From assembly GCF_000383975.1 (NCBI RefSeq), contig NZ_KB913017.1, positions 1,407,105 to 1,471,104 on the forward strand: a stretch of 64,000 bases of DNA. The letters run 5' to 3'. A program made the translations under genes and the position numbers. The stretch's first letter is position 1. Each line of letters begins with the position of its first letter. This DNA comes from Natronorubrum tibetense GA33 (GTDB lineage Archaea > Halobacteriota > Halobacteria > Halobacteriales > Natrialbaceae). The notes beneath the pieces were generated by a model, which was given only the letters and a program-made list of their open reading frames with translations, was not told the origin of the DNA and searched no databases. Shown here in pieces: positions 8,509 through 17,672 of this stretch.

Positions 8509-9654
8509 ATGAGAACGCGCGGGACGCTTCGATTGGCGACACGGGGGTCCACACTCGCTCGGCGGCAGGCCTCGCTGGTACAGGAGGCCTTAGAGGATCG
8601 ACGGTACGAGGTCGAACTCGTCACCGTCGACACGACGGGCGACCAGATCAGAGACGAACTCATCCATCGACTGGGGAAGACCGGCGCGTTCGTCCGCGAA
8701 CTCGACGAGCGCGTCCTCGAGGGCGACCTCGACGGCGCGATCCACTCGATGAAGGACATGCCCACCGAACAGCCCGAGGAACTGGTGACCGCCGCGGTGC
8801 CGGAACGGGGGAAACCGGGAGATATCCTCGTCACGCCCGACGGCTCGAGGCTCGAGGAACTCCCCGACGGCGCGACCGTGGGGACCTCGAGTCTCCGCCG
8901 TCGCGCGCAACTGCTCTCGGAGCGGCCCGACCTCACGGTCGAACCGTTGCGCGGAAACGTGGATACGCGCCTCGAGAAACTGCTCGCGCCCGCACTGCAG
9001 GCGGAACACGAGGAACGGACGGAAGCTGATAAAGAACGCAAAGGGAACACCGGGAACGACGACTTCGAACCCGAGTTCGACCAGACCGTCGACGACTGGT
9101 TCGACGGCCTCTCCGAACTCGAACGACAGACCCTCGGCCGCGAGGTCGAGACCGAGTTCGACGCCATCGTGCTAGCCCAGGCGGGCCTCGAACGCAGCGG
9201 CTTCGCTCACTACGTCGACTACCGGAAACTGCCGACGAACGCGTTCGTCCCCGCGCCGGGCCAGGGCGCGCTCGCGGTGACCGCGGTCGACGGCGAGACC
9301 GCCCGCGAGATTCAGTCGGTGATCGACCACCCGCGCAGCCGCGTCGAAACGACTGTCGAACGGACGATCCTCGCGGAACTCGGCGGCGGCTGTATCGCGC
9401 CGATCGGGATCTACGCGGTCGTCCAGGGCGAGTACGTCCACGCGAACGTCAGCGTCTTCGACCGCGACGGCGAGGAGTCGGTCGTCGCCGGCCGGGACCT
9501 GCCGATCGAGAGCCACGTCGAGGCTGCTCGTGACTTCGCGCAGGATCTGGCCGACCGCGGCGCCGCAGAGTTGATCGAGCAAGCGCGTGAGAAAGCCGAC
9601 GAAGATGAGGACGAGGACGGCGTCTCCGAGGCAGAGAAGCCGGAGGGAAAGTAG
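8509..9654 (+). CDS. hemC: Hydroxymethylbilane synthase (porphobilinogen deaminase)
   Basis: HemC polymerises four porphobilinogens to hydroxymethylbilane. The N-terminus RLATRGSTLARRQA, the MKDMPTE motif with its catalytic aspartate region, the TSSLRRRAQL block and the cofactor cysteine in LGGGCIAPIG are all present. The protein is 381 residues, longer than the usual ~310, because of an acidic insert at about residues 160-215 and an acidic C-terminal tail. The ATG at 8509 is preceded by a TATA-like box about 27 nt away. The stop abuts the next start codon, so hemC, cobA and hemD form an operon. Confidence 0.97.
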   Translation: MRTRGTLRLATRGSTLARRQASLVQEALEDRRYEVELVTVDTTGDQIRDELIHRLGKTGAFVRELDERVLEGDLDGAIHSMKDMPTEQPEELVTAAVPERGKPGDILVTPDGSRLEELPDGATVGTSSLRRRAQLLSERPDLTVEPLRGNVDTRLEKLLAPALQAEHEERTEADKERKGNTGNDDFEPEFDQTVDDWFDGLSELERQTLGREVETEFDAIVLAQAGLERSGFAHYVDYRKLPTNAFVPAPGQGALAVTAVDGETAREIQSVIDHPRSRVETTVERTILAELGGGCIAPIGIYAVVQGEYVHANVSVFDRDGEESVVAGRDLPIESHVEAARDFAQDLADRGAAELIEQAREKADEDEDEDGVSEAEKPEGK

Positions 9655-10482
9655 ATGACGGACGCGGACACGTCGACTGAGTCCTCCGGGTTCGATCCCG
9701 TCGACGTCGACCCCGGCACCGTCTACCTCGTCGGCAGCGGACCCGGCGACCCCGAACTCCTGACCGTGAGAGCCCACCGGCTGCTCGAGTCGGCCGACGT
9801 CGTCCTCCACGACAAGCTTCCGGGCCCGAAGATCATCGAGATGCTGCCCGAAGACCGCCGCGAGGACGTCGGCAAACGCGCCGGCGGCGAACGCACGCCA
9901 CAGTCCGAGATCAACGAGCGACTGGTCGAACTCGCCCGCGAGGGGAAGAGCGTCGTTCGGCTCAAGGGCGGCGACTCGTTCGTCTTCGGCCGCGGCGGCG
10001 AGGAGGCGGAGTACCTCGCGGCCCACGACGTCCCCTTCGAGGTCGTGCCCGGAGTTACGTCAGCTATCGCGGCGCCCGCGGTCGCTGGCGTCCCAGTCAC
10101 CCACCGCGATCACGCCTCTTCCGTCTCGTTCGTCACGGGTCACGAAGACCCGACGAAAGAGGAGTCCGCCGTCGACTGGGGTGCTCTCGCAGCGACTGGC
10201 GGCACCATCGTCGTCCTGATGGGCGTCGGTCGGCTTCCCGACTACACGAACGCCTTACTCGAGTCCGGAATGGCCCCCGAGACGCCCGTTGCCCTCGTCG
10301 AACGCGGCACCTGGCCGGGACAGCAGGTCGCGACGGGAACGCTCGAGACGATCGTCGACGCCCGCGACGAGGCCGAGATCTCGCCACCCGCCGTGACGGT
10401 GATCGGCGATGTCGCCGGCAGTCGCGAGTCGGTGGTCGACTTTCTGCAAAACGACTACGGCGCGGCCAGCGAGGACGACTGA
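9655..10482 (+). CDS. cobA: Uroporphyrinogen-III C-methyltransferase
   Basis: This 275-residue SAM-dependent enzyme methylates uroporphyrinogen III at C-2 and C-7 to give precorrin-2, the branch point to sirohaem, cobalamin and the alternative archaeal haem route. Signature segments are VYLVGSGPGDPELLT near residues 23-37, KGGDSFVFGRGGEEAEYL, and VPGVTSAIAAPAVAGVPVTHR split over the active site. Its ATG follows the hemC stop with no gap, implying translational coupling. It is the single-domain form, without a fused HemD domain. Confidence 0.96.
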   Translation: MTDADTSTESSGFDPVDVDPGTVYLVGSGPGDPELLTVRAHRLLESADVVLHDKLPGPKIIEMLPEDRREDVGKRAGGERTPQSEINERLVELAREGKSVVRLKGGDSFVFGRGGEEAEYLAAHDVPFEVVPGVTSAIAAPAVAGVPVTHRDHASSVSFVTGHEDPTKEESAVDWGALAATGGTIVVLMGVGRLPDYTNALLESGMAPETPVALVERGTWPGQQVATGTLETIVDARDEAEISPPAVTVIGDVAGSRESVVDFLQNDYGAASEDD

Positions 10483-10494
10483 GAGGGACCCACG

Positions 10495-11247
10495 ATGAGC
10501 GAAACACCAGAGACACCCACCGTTGCCGTCTTTCGCCCCGACGACGAGCGAATCGAAGATGCTGTCAGCCTGCTCGAGGAGTTCGGGACCGATCCCCTGC
10601 CGGACCCGATGCTCGCCGTCGAGCCAACCGACGCGACGCCCCGAACCGACGCCGACTACGTCGTCTTCACCAGCAAGACGGGTGCGGAACTCGTCTCCGA
10701 GGCGGGCTGGGAGGAGAGCGGCGAAACCGTCTGTGCGATCGGTCCCGCAACCGCCGACGCGCTCCGCGAGGAGGGGTACGCAGTCGATATCGTCCCCGAA
10801 GAGTTCACCTCGAGCGGACTTGTCGCTACGCTAGCAAACGAGATCGACGGTGCGCGCGTCGAAGTCGCCCGCAGCGACCACGGGAGCCCGGTGTTGCTCG
10901 AGGGCTTCGAAGACGCGGGTGCGTACGTCCACGAGACGGTCCTCTATCGACTGGTGCGACCTAAGGGGAGCGGCGAGTCCGCCACCCTCGCCGCCGCAGG
11001 CGACCTCGATGCCGTCTGCTTCACCTCGTCGCTGACCGTCGAACACTTCCTCGAGGCCGCGGCCGAGCGAGGGGTCCGTGCGGACGCACTCGAGGGACTC
11101 GCCGAGGCCACCGTCGGCGTCATCGGTGCGCCGACGGCCGAAACCGCCGCAGCGCACGGACTCGATGTCGACGTGGTCCCCGACGAGGCCACGTTCGAAG
11201 CACTCGCGCGGGAGACGCTCGAAGCCGTTCGACGCGCTCGCGAGTAG
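10495..11247 (+). CDS. hemD: Uroporphyrinogen-III synthase
   Basis: HemD closes hydroxymethylbilane to uroporphyrinogen III with inversion of ring D. The 250-residue protein is divergent, as HemD always is, but has the family's two-lobed pattern: TVAVFRPDDERI at the start, DYVVFTSKTGAELV, a CAIGPATADALREEGY block and the C-terminal CFTSSLTVEHFLEAA followed by VGVIGAPTAETA. It begins 12 bp after cobA and completes the operon. Confidence 0.93.
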   Translation: MSETPETPTVAVFRPDDERIEDAVSLLEEFGTDPLPDPMLAVEPTDATPRTDADYVVFTSKTGAELVSEAGWEESGETVCAIGPATADALREEGYAVDIVPEEFTSSGLVATLANEIDGARVEVARSDHGSPVLLEGFEDAGAYVHETVLYRLVRPKGSGESATLAAAGDLDAVCFTSSLTVEHFLEAAAERGVRADALEGLAEATVGVIGAPTAETAAAHGLDVDVVPDEATFEALARETLEAVRRARE

Positions 11248-11363
11248 CCAGGGCGGTCGCGCGATCGAACCGAGCAGACGGGCGTAGAGCGGGTGTGATT
11301 GCCTCACAACCAGCGCTGGCAAGGTCAATATCTTCCCCCGTGAACCCCTTCTATCTACTGTCT

Positions 11364-11723
11364 ATGGCAGTTGAAACGCTCCGAAAAGGTAGCCTGGATC
11401 CGCCGAACTCCGTCGGGCTCCGAGCCGCGTTTCTCGTCCTCTGGGCGATCGACGCCATCGCAGCGACGCTGTTCTTTCTGGTCCCGTACGCAACCGAACT
11501 CAACCCCATCACCGTTTTGTTCTATCAGCTGTTCGGACTGCCCGGTGTCCCGGTCGCGGCCCTCTGCTACGCCGCCGCCGTCGTGATGATCGGCCACGTC
11601 CTCTCGGACCCGATGGACGTCCGCTTCGTCGGGGTCGTCGTCGTGCTGTACACCCTGTTCGCGGTCAACAACATTCTCCTGCTCCTGTTCCGCGAACCCG
11701 TGGTCGAGATGCTCTTCCTCTGA
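11364..11723 (+). CDS. Small membrane protein of unknown function (DUF5658-like layout)
   Basis: I do not recognise this 119-residue protein with certainty. It has three or four hydrophobic segments: about residues 22-42, 52-82, and 88-112. Short polar loops contain TELNPIT and SDPMDVR. The pattern of a first helix rich in DAIATL and a TELNP loop recalls the small haloarchaeal DUF5658-type membrane proteins, but this is a weak match. The ATG at 11364 is chosen since the in-frame extension upstream is not hydrophobic or conserved. It precedes the RecJ-like gene by 44 bp. Confidence 0.7.
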   Translation: MAVETLRKGSLDPPNSVGLRAAFLVLWAIDAIAATLFFLVPYATELNPITVLFYQLFGLPGVPVAALCYAAAVVMIGHVLSDPMDVRFVGVVVVLYTLFAVNNILLLLFREPVVEMLFL

Positions 11724-11735
11724 GCCAGACCGCAA

Positions 11736-11743
11736 GTTTATGA
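11736..11743 (+). promoter_or_regulatory. TATA-like box of the DHH exonuclease gene
   Basis: The sequence gtttatga is centred 28 nt before the ATG at 11768, so this gene probably has its own leaderless promoter. Confidence 0.6.
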
Positions 11744-11767
11744 TCGAAGCCGAACCAACGACCCTCC

Positions 11768-13285
11768 ATGGCAGGGCCAGTACCCGAACTCGAGGATCGT
11801 GCGACTCGGTGTGCAACGCGGCTGTCCGACGCCGACCGCGTGCTGCTGGCCTCCCACATCGACGCCGACGGGCTGACCAGCGCCGCGATCGCCGCTAGCG
11901 CGCTCGAGCGGGCAGAGATCCCGTTCGAGACAGTCTTCGAGAAACAGCTCGACGAGACCGCTATCGCCGATATCGCGGCGACGGACTACGAGACTGTACT
12001 CTTTACCGACTTCGGGAGCGGTCAGCTCGATATCATCGGCGAACACGAGGAAAACGGCGACTTCACACCCGTCATCGCGGACCACCACCAGCCCGCCGAC
12101 CGGGAGACCGAGTACCACCTCAACCCGCTGCTGTTCGGGATCAACGGCGCCTCAGAACTCTCGGGTGCGGGCGCGAGCTACGTGCTCGCCCGCGCGCTCG
12201 CTGAGGTTTGGAATGGGGAACGGCGTTCGACTGAAGAAACGTCGGCCGAAAGTGAATGGATGGACCCACGGTCCGACGGCGGGATCGTCACCGCGAGCGG
12301 TACTAACGATGCCCGCGCCGACAACCGCGATCTGGCCGCACTGGCCGTCGTCGGCGCCGTCGGCGACATGCAGGCCTCGAGCGGCGAACTCCACGGCGCG
12401 AACGCGAAGATCGTCGAGGAGGGCGTCGAGGCCGGCGTCGTCGAGACCGGGACGGACCTCGCACTCTACGGGAAACAGACCCGACCCCTCCCCAAGCTGT
12501 TCGAGTACGCCACCGACGTCCACATTCCCGGCATCTCCAACAACGAAGGTGGTGCGCTCCGATTCCTCGACGGACTCGATCTCGACCTAAAACGGGATGG
12601 CGAGTGGCGCCGGTGGTCCGGCCTCTCGAACGACGAGAAACAGACCGTCGCCAGCGCGCTCGTCCAACGGGCCGTCTCGAAGGGCGTTCCCGCGAGTAAG
12701 ATCGACCAACTCGTCAGCACCGCGTACGTCCTGCCCGCAGAACCCGTCGGCACCGAACTCCGAGACGCCAGCGAGTTCTCGACACTGCTCAACGCGACCG
12801 CACGCTACGAACGCGCCGACGTCGGTCTCGGCGTCTGTCTCGGGGACCGGGGCGACGCACTCGAACGCGCGCGAAAACTCCTCCGAGATCACCGACGGAA
12901 CCTCTCGAACGGAATCGACCTCGTCACGCGCGAAGGCGTCACGCACGAGGACCACCTCCAGTGGTTCGACGCGGGCGACGAGATCCGCGAAACTATCGTC
13001 GGCATCGTCGCCGGGATGGCGATGGGGAACGAGGGGATCAGCCGATCGAAGCCGATCCTCGCGTTCGCGGAGAAAAACGAGGACGAACTGAAGGTCTCCT
13101 CCCGCGGGACCCACAATCTGGTCCGAGAGGGACTCGACCTTTCGGTCGTCATGGGCGAGGCCTCTCGAGCCGTCGGCGGCGACGGGGGCGGTCACGACGT
13201 CGCCGCCGGTGCGACGGTACCGAAAGGCGAAGAATCGGCGTTTATCGAACGGGCCGACGAGATCGTCGGCGAACAACTCTCCTGA
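11768..13285 (+). CDS. RecJ-like DHH/DHHA1 single-strand exonuclease
   Basis: The 505-residue protein belongs to the archaeal RecJ/GAN branch of the DHH phosphoesterases. The first metal motif is in ASHIDADGLTSAA (residues 28-40), followed by TDFGSG and the DHH motif in VIADHHQPAD. The C-terminal DHHA1 part ends with a glycine-rich stretch GGDGGGHDVAAGATVP that contacts the nucleic acid backbone. An insert of about 40 residues near 148-187, rich in serine and glutamate, interrupts the DHH domain. Archaeal homologues associate with the replisome (GINS, CMG), which is family knowledge. Confidence 0.9.
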   Translation: MAGPVPELEDRATRCATRLSDADRVLLASHIDADGLTSAAIAASALERAEIPFETVFEKQLDETAIADIAATDYETVLFTDFGSGQLDIIGEHEENGDFTPVIADHHQPADRETEYHLNPLLFGINGASELSGAGASYVLARALAEVWNGERRSTEETSAESEWMDPRSDGGIVTASGTNDARADNRDLAALAVVGAVGDMQASSGELHGANAKIVEEGVEAGVVETGTDLALYGKQTRPLPKLFEYATDVHIPGISNNEGGALRFLDGLDLDLKRDGEWRRWSGLSNDEKQTVASALVQRAVSKGVPASKIDQLVSTAYVLPAEPVGTELRDASEFSTLLNATARYERADVGLGVCLGDRGDALERARKLLRDHRRNLSNGIDLVTREGVTHEDHLQWFDAGDEIRETIVGIVAGMAMGNEGISRSKPILAFAEKNEDELKVSSRGTHNLVREGLDLSVVMGEASRAVGGDGGGHDVAAGATVPKGEESAFIERADEIVGEQLS

Positions 13286-13306
13286 ACGTCGGTGTATCTA
13301 GCGACC

Positions 13307-14062
13307 CTATCCTGACCGCTCCATCGACGCCGGAACCGTCGGCACCAGCGGCGCACGTTTGGTCAACAGATACGTCGACTTGCGGACCGCCCCCTTGGCG
13401 TACTGAACCGTGCTCTTGTGGATCGGCGTGCGCTTGCCGCGGATTTGCGTTCGGCCCTCGAGAATGGCATCGACGAGTTCCTCGCCGTCGATGTCCGCCC
13501 TGGTCGGATTCTCGGAATCCGGTGTGACGAGTATTTCTGTGTAAGCCTTGCCGACGTTTGGGAGATAGTGAGCGTCGCTCGCGCCGATTTCCGGATAGTC
13601 GCGGCGGCGCGCGAACGTGCGAGCGCGACGGTTGCGGTAGCCGGTGAAGACCATCGAGTTGTAGGTCTCGATCGCATCGGCATCCTTGATCCGCCGTTTT
13701 CGGACGCCGTGGCGGCTTCGCTGGAAGGGGTGGGGGACGATCGCGATTCCGCCGAGTTCACGAACGGTTTGGACGGTCTCCATGAACGGTTGACCGGGGT
13801 CTGGACGTTCCTCGACACCGATCGCCAGCAGGTGGCCGTGCCTAGTCGAAACTTCGACGCCGGGGATGCCGATCAGGCCGTACTCCGGTGCGAGTTCGGC
13901 GGCCCGAATCGACTCGCTGATCTCGTCGTGATCAGTGATAACGACTCCGTCGAGACCGATATCGGCCGCCTGCTCGAGGATGAGTTCGATCGGTTCGTGG
14001 CCGTCGTACGAGTCGTCCGAATGAACGTGAAAGTCGATAGCAAAGGGAATCTGAGATATCAT
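13307..14062 (-). CDS. PHP domain phosphoesterase
   Basis: This 251-residue protein has a complete set of PHP metal-binding motifs: DFHVHSDDSYDG (residues 9-20), VITDHDE (40-46), IPGVEVS, HGHLLAIGV, PHPFQRSRHG and GASDAHYLPNVG. PHP proteins hydrolyse phosphoesters using two or three metal ions; this haloarchaeal type stands alone and its substrate is not known. The C-terminus (about 210-251) is basic with hydrophobic residues and looks like an extra helix. It converges with the RecJ-like gene. Confidence 0.88.
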   Translation of the reverse strand: MISQIPFAIDFHVHSDDSYDGHEPIELILEQAADIGLDGVVITDHDEISESIRAAELAPEYGLIGIPGVEVSTRHGHLLAIGVEERPDPGQPFMETVQTVRELGGIAIVPHPFQRSRHGVRKRRIKDADAIETYNSMVFTGYRNRRARTFARRRDYPEIGASDAHYLPNVGKAYTEILVTPDSENPTRADIDGEELVDAILEGRTQIRGKRTPIHKSTVQYAKGAVRKSTYLLTKRAPLVPTVPASMERSG

Positions 14063-15201
14063 AGGACCATCGGGTGGCTTCCGTGTCTACGCATTCGTTG
14101 ACGAGAGCATAAGCGCTCCGCCAGTGAGATCGTCGCCGGACGGGAGATTCAATATCGTACTATAGAGTTTATTGATTGATTACTCCGGAAGTTCGAGCAA
14201 CCGCCGACAGAACCGCGAACTCGAGGTTCGCCGGATACACTCGGTCCAGACGACCCCATACGGTAGCCAGGCAATCAGCCTGAGACGGATGTCGACAGCA
14301 CACTCGAGCCACCCGCTCGAGGAGAGCTCCACGAAAAACCGCGAATTCGAACGGGTCGCAACCGTTTGACCCCACCCTAATCGAGTGGGGTCCCCTCCCA
14401 AACCGATCGATCGCGTTGTGACACGCGAGTACCGAACGAAGAGTGACCGCGGTGTATCCTCGCGTGCGCGAAAAACGCGTTCGAACCACACAGCAGTACC
14501 CCACGCGAGGGAGAAGCAAATACGGCCGCCGAGCCAACAGCCAGGTCCGGTGTTCTGTGAAACGACGTCGTTTCGCAGCGTTCATGCTCGAGGGGCCAGC
14601 GACAGGACGAGAAGACATGGTCAAACGGAGGGTGTGGCGAAGCACGATATGTCTCGTCGTCGTTCGAGAGAGGAGCTCCGCATGACGAGGATTTCTCGTC
14701 TGGCACACAGGATGTACGTTTCGCAGAACGCCGAGCTACTGACCACGTCGAGCGACTGGACTCGAAACGATCGTGACGAGACTGACTATGTACCGCCGCA
14801 TTCGACCTTCCACGAATACCGTCGACCCCCGAGGAAGGGATGCGTATTTTCGAATGTCACGATGTCCGCGTCGTAGCGAACAATAGCGATACTGTCGATC
14901 ATGAATCCGTGGACACGACGTTGCAGGGTTCGGGGTTTCAACCCACTGTGACTGCCCAAACGCTAGGGTCGTTATCACGTACTGGTGACCGACAGGATGG
15001 CATCTGAGCCGCAACTTCGACGGTCCGCAATTCGTTACCGCCTCGTGGACAGCGAACCAGGGTAGTTACCGGATTCGCCTAGATCGGCGTCAGCGGTCGT
15101 CGAAGCACGCTACGGACTCGAGACAGCGTTGACTTGGGGATTATATATCACACTATGCTATATTGAATTGGTCGAATTCGCTAACGGCGGCCACGAACCA
15201 G
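14063..15201. other. 1.1 kb without a supported gene
   Basis: Open frames exist here on both strands but none shows a recognisable family, a good start or conserved composition. One minus-strand frame (14180-14491) ends with a hydrophobic LRLIAWLPYGVVWTE segment that might be a gene remnant. A hairpin with an 8-bp perfect stem, GACCCCAC/GTGGGGTC, lies at 14368-14392. TATA-rich bases occur at 15137-15160. Confidence 0.5.
14368..14392. repeat. Hairpin, 8-bp perfect stem
   Basis: GACCCCAC (14368-14375) pairs with GTGGGGTC (14385-14392) across a 9-nt loop in an otherwise non-coding stretch. There is no adjacent T-run, so a terminator role is doubtful. Confidence 0.5.
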
Positions 15202-15591
15202 TCACCTTGTCGGCGACTGACCATCCGGAACCACATCCGAGAACCGAACTCGATCGAGGACATCCTGTATCTCGACTGGGCCGCACAGTTCGTCGACGGA
15301 TTCGTGGATGTGGTGCATACACTGAAGTACGCCCTCGACGGCCGCTCGGCGAGTCGAGACGTGCCCGATCGACTCGGCGATCGACTGATCGCCGAGCGAG
15401 TACTGGTATCGGAGTTCCCAGCATCGACTGAGTCCGAGTCCGGGGTGAGACCGAGTGGCCGCCGTTCGATCCGCGACGAGTTCGATCGGCGCCTGTCTGT
15501 GACGATACGCGAATTGGCCGTCGCAGAACGTCACGGCACCCCATCCCGGTGGTAGTTCTTCGCGTGGAATGGGGGGGCCATCCGGGGACAT
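15202..15591 (-). CDS. Conserved haloarchaeal hypothetical protein
   Basis: I do not know a function for this product of about 129 residues. The reading frame looks genuine: it has a balanced acidic composition, the segment PPGWGAVTFCDGQFAYRH followed by IELVADRTAA, LGLSRCWELRYQY and an amphipathic region RRAAVEGVLQCMHHIHESVD, a pattern I have seen in uncharacterised haloarchaeal proteins. The ATG at 15591 follows a GAGGT two bases away. A longer in-frame start at 15684 would add 31 less convincing residues. It stands alone on the minus strand. Confidence 0.65.
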   Translation of the reverse strand: MSPDGPPIPREELPPGWGAVTFCDGQFAYRHRQAPIELVADRTAATRSHPGLGLSRCWELRYQYSLGDQSIAESIGHVSTRRAAVEGVLQCMHHIHESVDELCGPVEIQDVLDRVRFSDVVPDGQSPTR

Positions 15592-15786
15592 GTACCTCGT
15601 GAGGAGCGTCGCAGGAGTGTTGGTTCCGCTTGCGCACGCATCGTCCGTATGTAGGACACCCCTACCAGGGTAGTTGGTTGTCACGTTCCGGGAACGCGTC
15701 TCGCGTCGTCGAGATCAACTACTGGATCACGACACGGCTGTCGACCGATCGTCCGACTTTTGTCTCCGCTCACCCTCGGTTCGCGT

Positions 15787-16104
15787 ATGGCTGACTTCGA
15801 CCCCGAAAAATTCGAAGACAAGTACGCGAACTACTTTCCCGAACTCCAGCAGGCGTACAAGAACGCGTTCAACCGAATGAACGACAACTACGACTCCGAA
15901 CTCGTCCACGCGATCGACCAGCAGGTGTTGAACGAGAGCGAACCGTTCTACGAGGGTGAGGGAGAGTTCCGTATCGAACTTCCCGACAACCCCCACGGGC
16001 GACTGTCGGGCGTTCTCGTCGATGAAGAGCGATTCGAGCAGGTCCTCGAGAAACACGTCGAAGAGATCGAAACCGAACTGCAGCGCGTTTTCGGATTCGC
16101 CTGA
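15787..16104 (+). CDS. DUF5783-like small haloarchaeal protein
   Basis: This acidic 105-residue protein starts MADFDPEKFEDKYANYFPEL and ends with a helix VLEKHVEEIETELQRVFGF. It resembles the uncharacterised haloarchaeal family DUF5783, which consists of short soluble proteins of this length. The start at 15787 is chosen over an in-frame upstream ATG at 15760 because the product then begins at the conserved MADFDP. No enzymatic motif is visible. It precedes the NifU-like gene, which has its own promoter. Confidence 0.75.
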   Translation: MADFDPEKFEDKYANYFPELQQAYKNAFNRMNDNYDSELVHAIDQQVLNESEPFYEGEGEFRIELPDNPHGRLSGVLVDEERFEQVLEKHVEEIETELQRVFGFA

Positions 16105-16156
16105 TCGACCAGTCAGGATCGATAACGTGTTCCCAGACGAACATAGATGACGGAAG

Positions 16157-16164
16157 GTTTAGGG
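16157..16164 (+). promoter_or_regulatory. TATA-like box of the NifU-like gene
   Basis: The sequence gtttaggg is centred 28 nt before the ATG at 16188, predicting a leaderless transcript. Confidence 0.55.
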
Positions 16165-16187
16165 GCTCTCGTACCCAAGCGAATCGT

Positions 16188-16550
16188 ATGAGTACCGAGA
16201 CCCAGGACGGGGACGACCTCGAGGACCGCGTCGCGAACTTCCTGCGTCGGAACTTCCCGCAGATCCAGATGCACGGCGGTAGCGCGGCGATTCAGGACCT
16301 CGACCGCGAGACCGGCGAGGTCACCATCGCGCTCGGCGGCGCCTGCAGTGGCTGTGGCATCTCGCCGATGACGATTCAAGCGATCAAGAGCCGAATGGTC
16401 AAGGAAATTCCCGAAATCGAGCAAGTCAACGCCCACACCGGCATGGAGGGCGAAGCTGACATGGGCGGCGATGGCGGCATGAGTCCGTCGTTCCCCGGCG
16501 AAACCGTCGACGACGGCGACGCGGACGAAGGTCCCGAAGCCCCGTTCTAA
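16188..16550 (+). CDS. NifU-like (C-terminal domain) iron-sulfur protein
   Basis: The 120-residue protein consists of a NifU C-terminal domain (about residues 11-80), which acts as a scaffold or carrier for iron-sulfur clusters. The ligand motif is CSGC at residues 53-56 within GGACSGCGISPMTIQ, and the N-terminal part carries the usual QMHGGSAAIQDLD. A glycine- and aspartate-rich tail follows. Stand-alone NifU-like domains of this kind are common in haloarchaea, where the related SUF system supplies clusters; a partner gene is not present next to it. Confidence 0.92.
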   Translation: MSTETQDGDDLEDRVANFLRRNFPQIQMHGGSAAIQDLDRETGEVTIALGGACSGCGISPMTIQAIKSRMVKEIPEIEQVNAHTGMEGEADMGGDGGMSPSFPGETVDDGDADEGPEAPF

Positions 16551-16729
16551 GTTCTCGAGCGTTCGATCCGTTTGTTTTCGGTGGAATCACTACGACGTAG
16601 CCGCTGGTACAGTTTCGAACTGGCTTCGAACGACGACGAGCGTAACATCGTGGCCGAACAGCGCGACAGCCGGCCCTCGGTCGATCGCCGTCGGTTTCGT
16701 ATCGCCGCATCTAGTATATCGACAGTCGA

Positions 16730-17635
16730 TCAGCGAAGCCCGCGTCCTCGCTCCCACGTCCGAATCAGTGCCGTCAGAAGGCGGTTCGTCGGTGTCTCGA
16801 GCCCCAGTTCTGACCCTCGATCGACGACGAAGCCGTTGATCGCGTCGATCTCGGTGCGTCGCTCGGCGAGAACGTCCTGGTGCATAGAGGAGGTGTTAGC
16901 CGCGGTATCACCGGCAACGGACTCCATCACGTCGATAGCCACAGGGTTCGACAGCTCCACGTCGTCGGCGCGGGCGACTCGAGCCGTCTCGCGTGCGGCC
17001 GCGCGCGAAAGGTCGTTCGCCTCGTTCGCGAGGACGCTCCCGTTCTCGGTTCTGGTCAGCGCCGTCACGGCGTTGATTCCGGCGTTGACGGCGAGTTTCT
17101 CCCACAGGCGACGGGGCATGTCGTCGGCGACGGTGGTCTCGAGACCCGCCGCCGAAAACAGGTCGCCGATCCGGGTGGCTCGCGTCGATGAACCCCCGAC
17201 TCGAGCACCGAGGACGACATCGCCGATACCGGTGCACTCGATCACGCCCGGTTCTCGCAGGAGCGCGCCGTAGGAGGCCGTTCCGGCGAGAACGGGTGAC
17301 TCGAGGGCGGTGGCGAGCGTCTCCTCGTTTCCCATCCCGTTCTGGAGGGAGAGAACGGCGTCGTACGATCCCGTCGCGAGCGTCTCGGCGGCGGCCGCCG
17401 TATCGAACGATTTGACCGTGACGATCGCGAGGTCGGCCGTGAGGTTGCGACCGTCGGTCGTCGCACTGGGGGTGGTCGTGGCCTCGAGTTCACCGACGAG
17501 TTCGAGACCGCTCTCGCGCACGGCGCGCACGTGGGGGTCGCGCCCGACGAGCGTAACATCGTGTCGCGACTCGCGTGCGAGGGCCCCACCGACGAGACTG
17601 CCGAGGCTACCGGCTCCGAAGACCACGATCTCCAT
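16730..17635 (-). CDS. Ketopantoate reductase-like (ApbA/PanE family)
   Basis: The 301-residue protein has an N-terminal Rossmann fold, MEIVVFGAGSLGSLVGGALA, and the family signature TVKSFDTAAAAETL followed by SLQNGMGNEE. The C-terminal helical domain carries RRLWEKLAVNAGINAVTAL, with the catalytic lysine. Ketopantoate reductase uses NADPH in coenzyme A synthesis, and archaea make CoA through a dedicated route with this enzyme. Because the family contains paralogues of other specificity, panE is likely but not certain. A TATA-like box 26 nt upstream (17656-17665) supports the start at 17635. Confidence 0.88.
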   Translation of the reverse strand: MEIVVFGAGSLGSLVGGALARESRHDVTLVGRDPHVRAVRESGLELVGELEATTTPSATTDGRNLTADLAIVTVKSFDTAAAAETLATGSYDAVLSLQNGMGNEETLATALESPVLAGTASYGALLREPGVIECTGIGDVVLGARVGGSSTRATRIGDLFSAAGLETTVADDMPRRLWEKLAVNAGINAVTALTRTENGSVLANEANDLSRAAARETARVARADDVELSNPVAIDVMESVAGDTAANTSSMHQDVLAERRTEIDAINGFVVDRGSELGLETPTNRLLTALIRTWERGRGLR

Positions 17636-17672
17636 GTCGGAGGCTGGGGCCACCGCGATAAAAACGGTTGTC

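Noticed and set aside
15163-15555. 130-codon plus-strand frame opposite the hypothetical gene at 15202
   Set aside because: A TATA-rich stretch precedes it, but the minus-strand translation has the more natural amino-acid pattern and resembles known haloarchaeal proteins.
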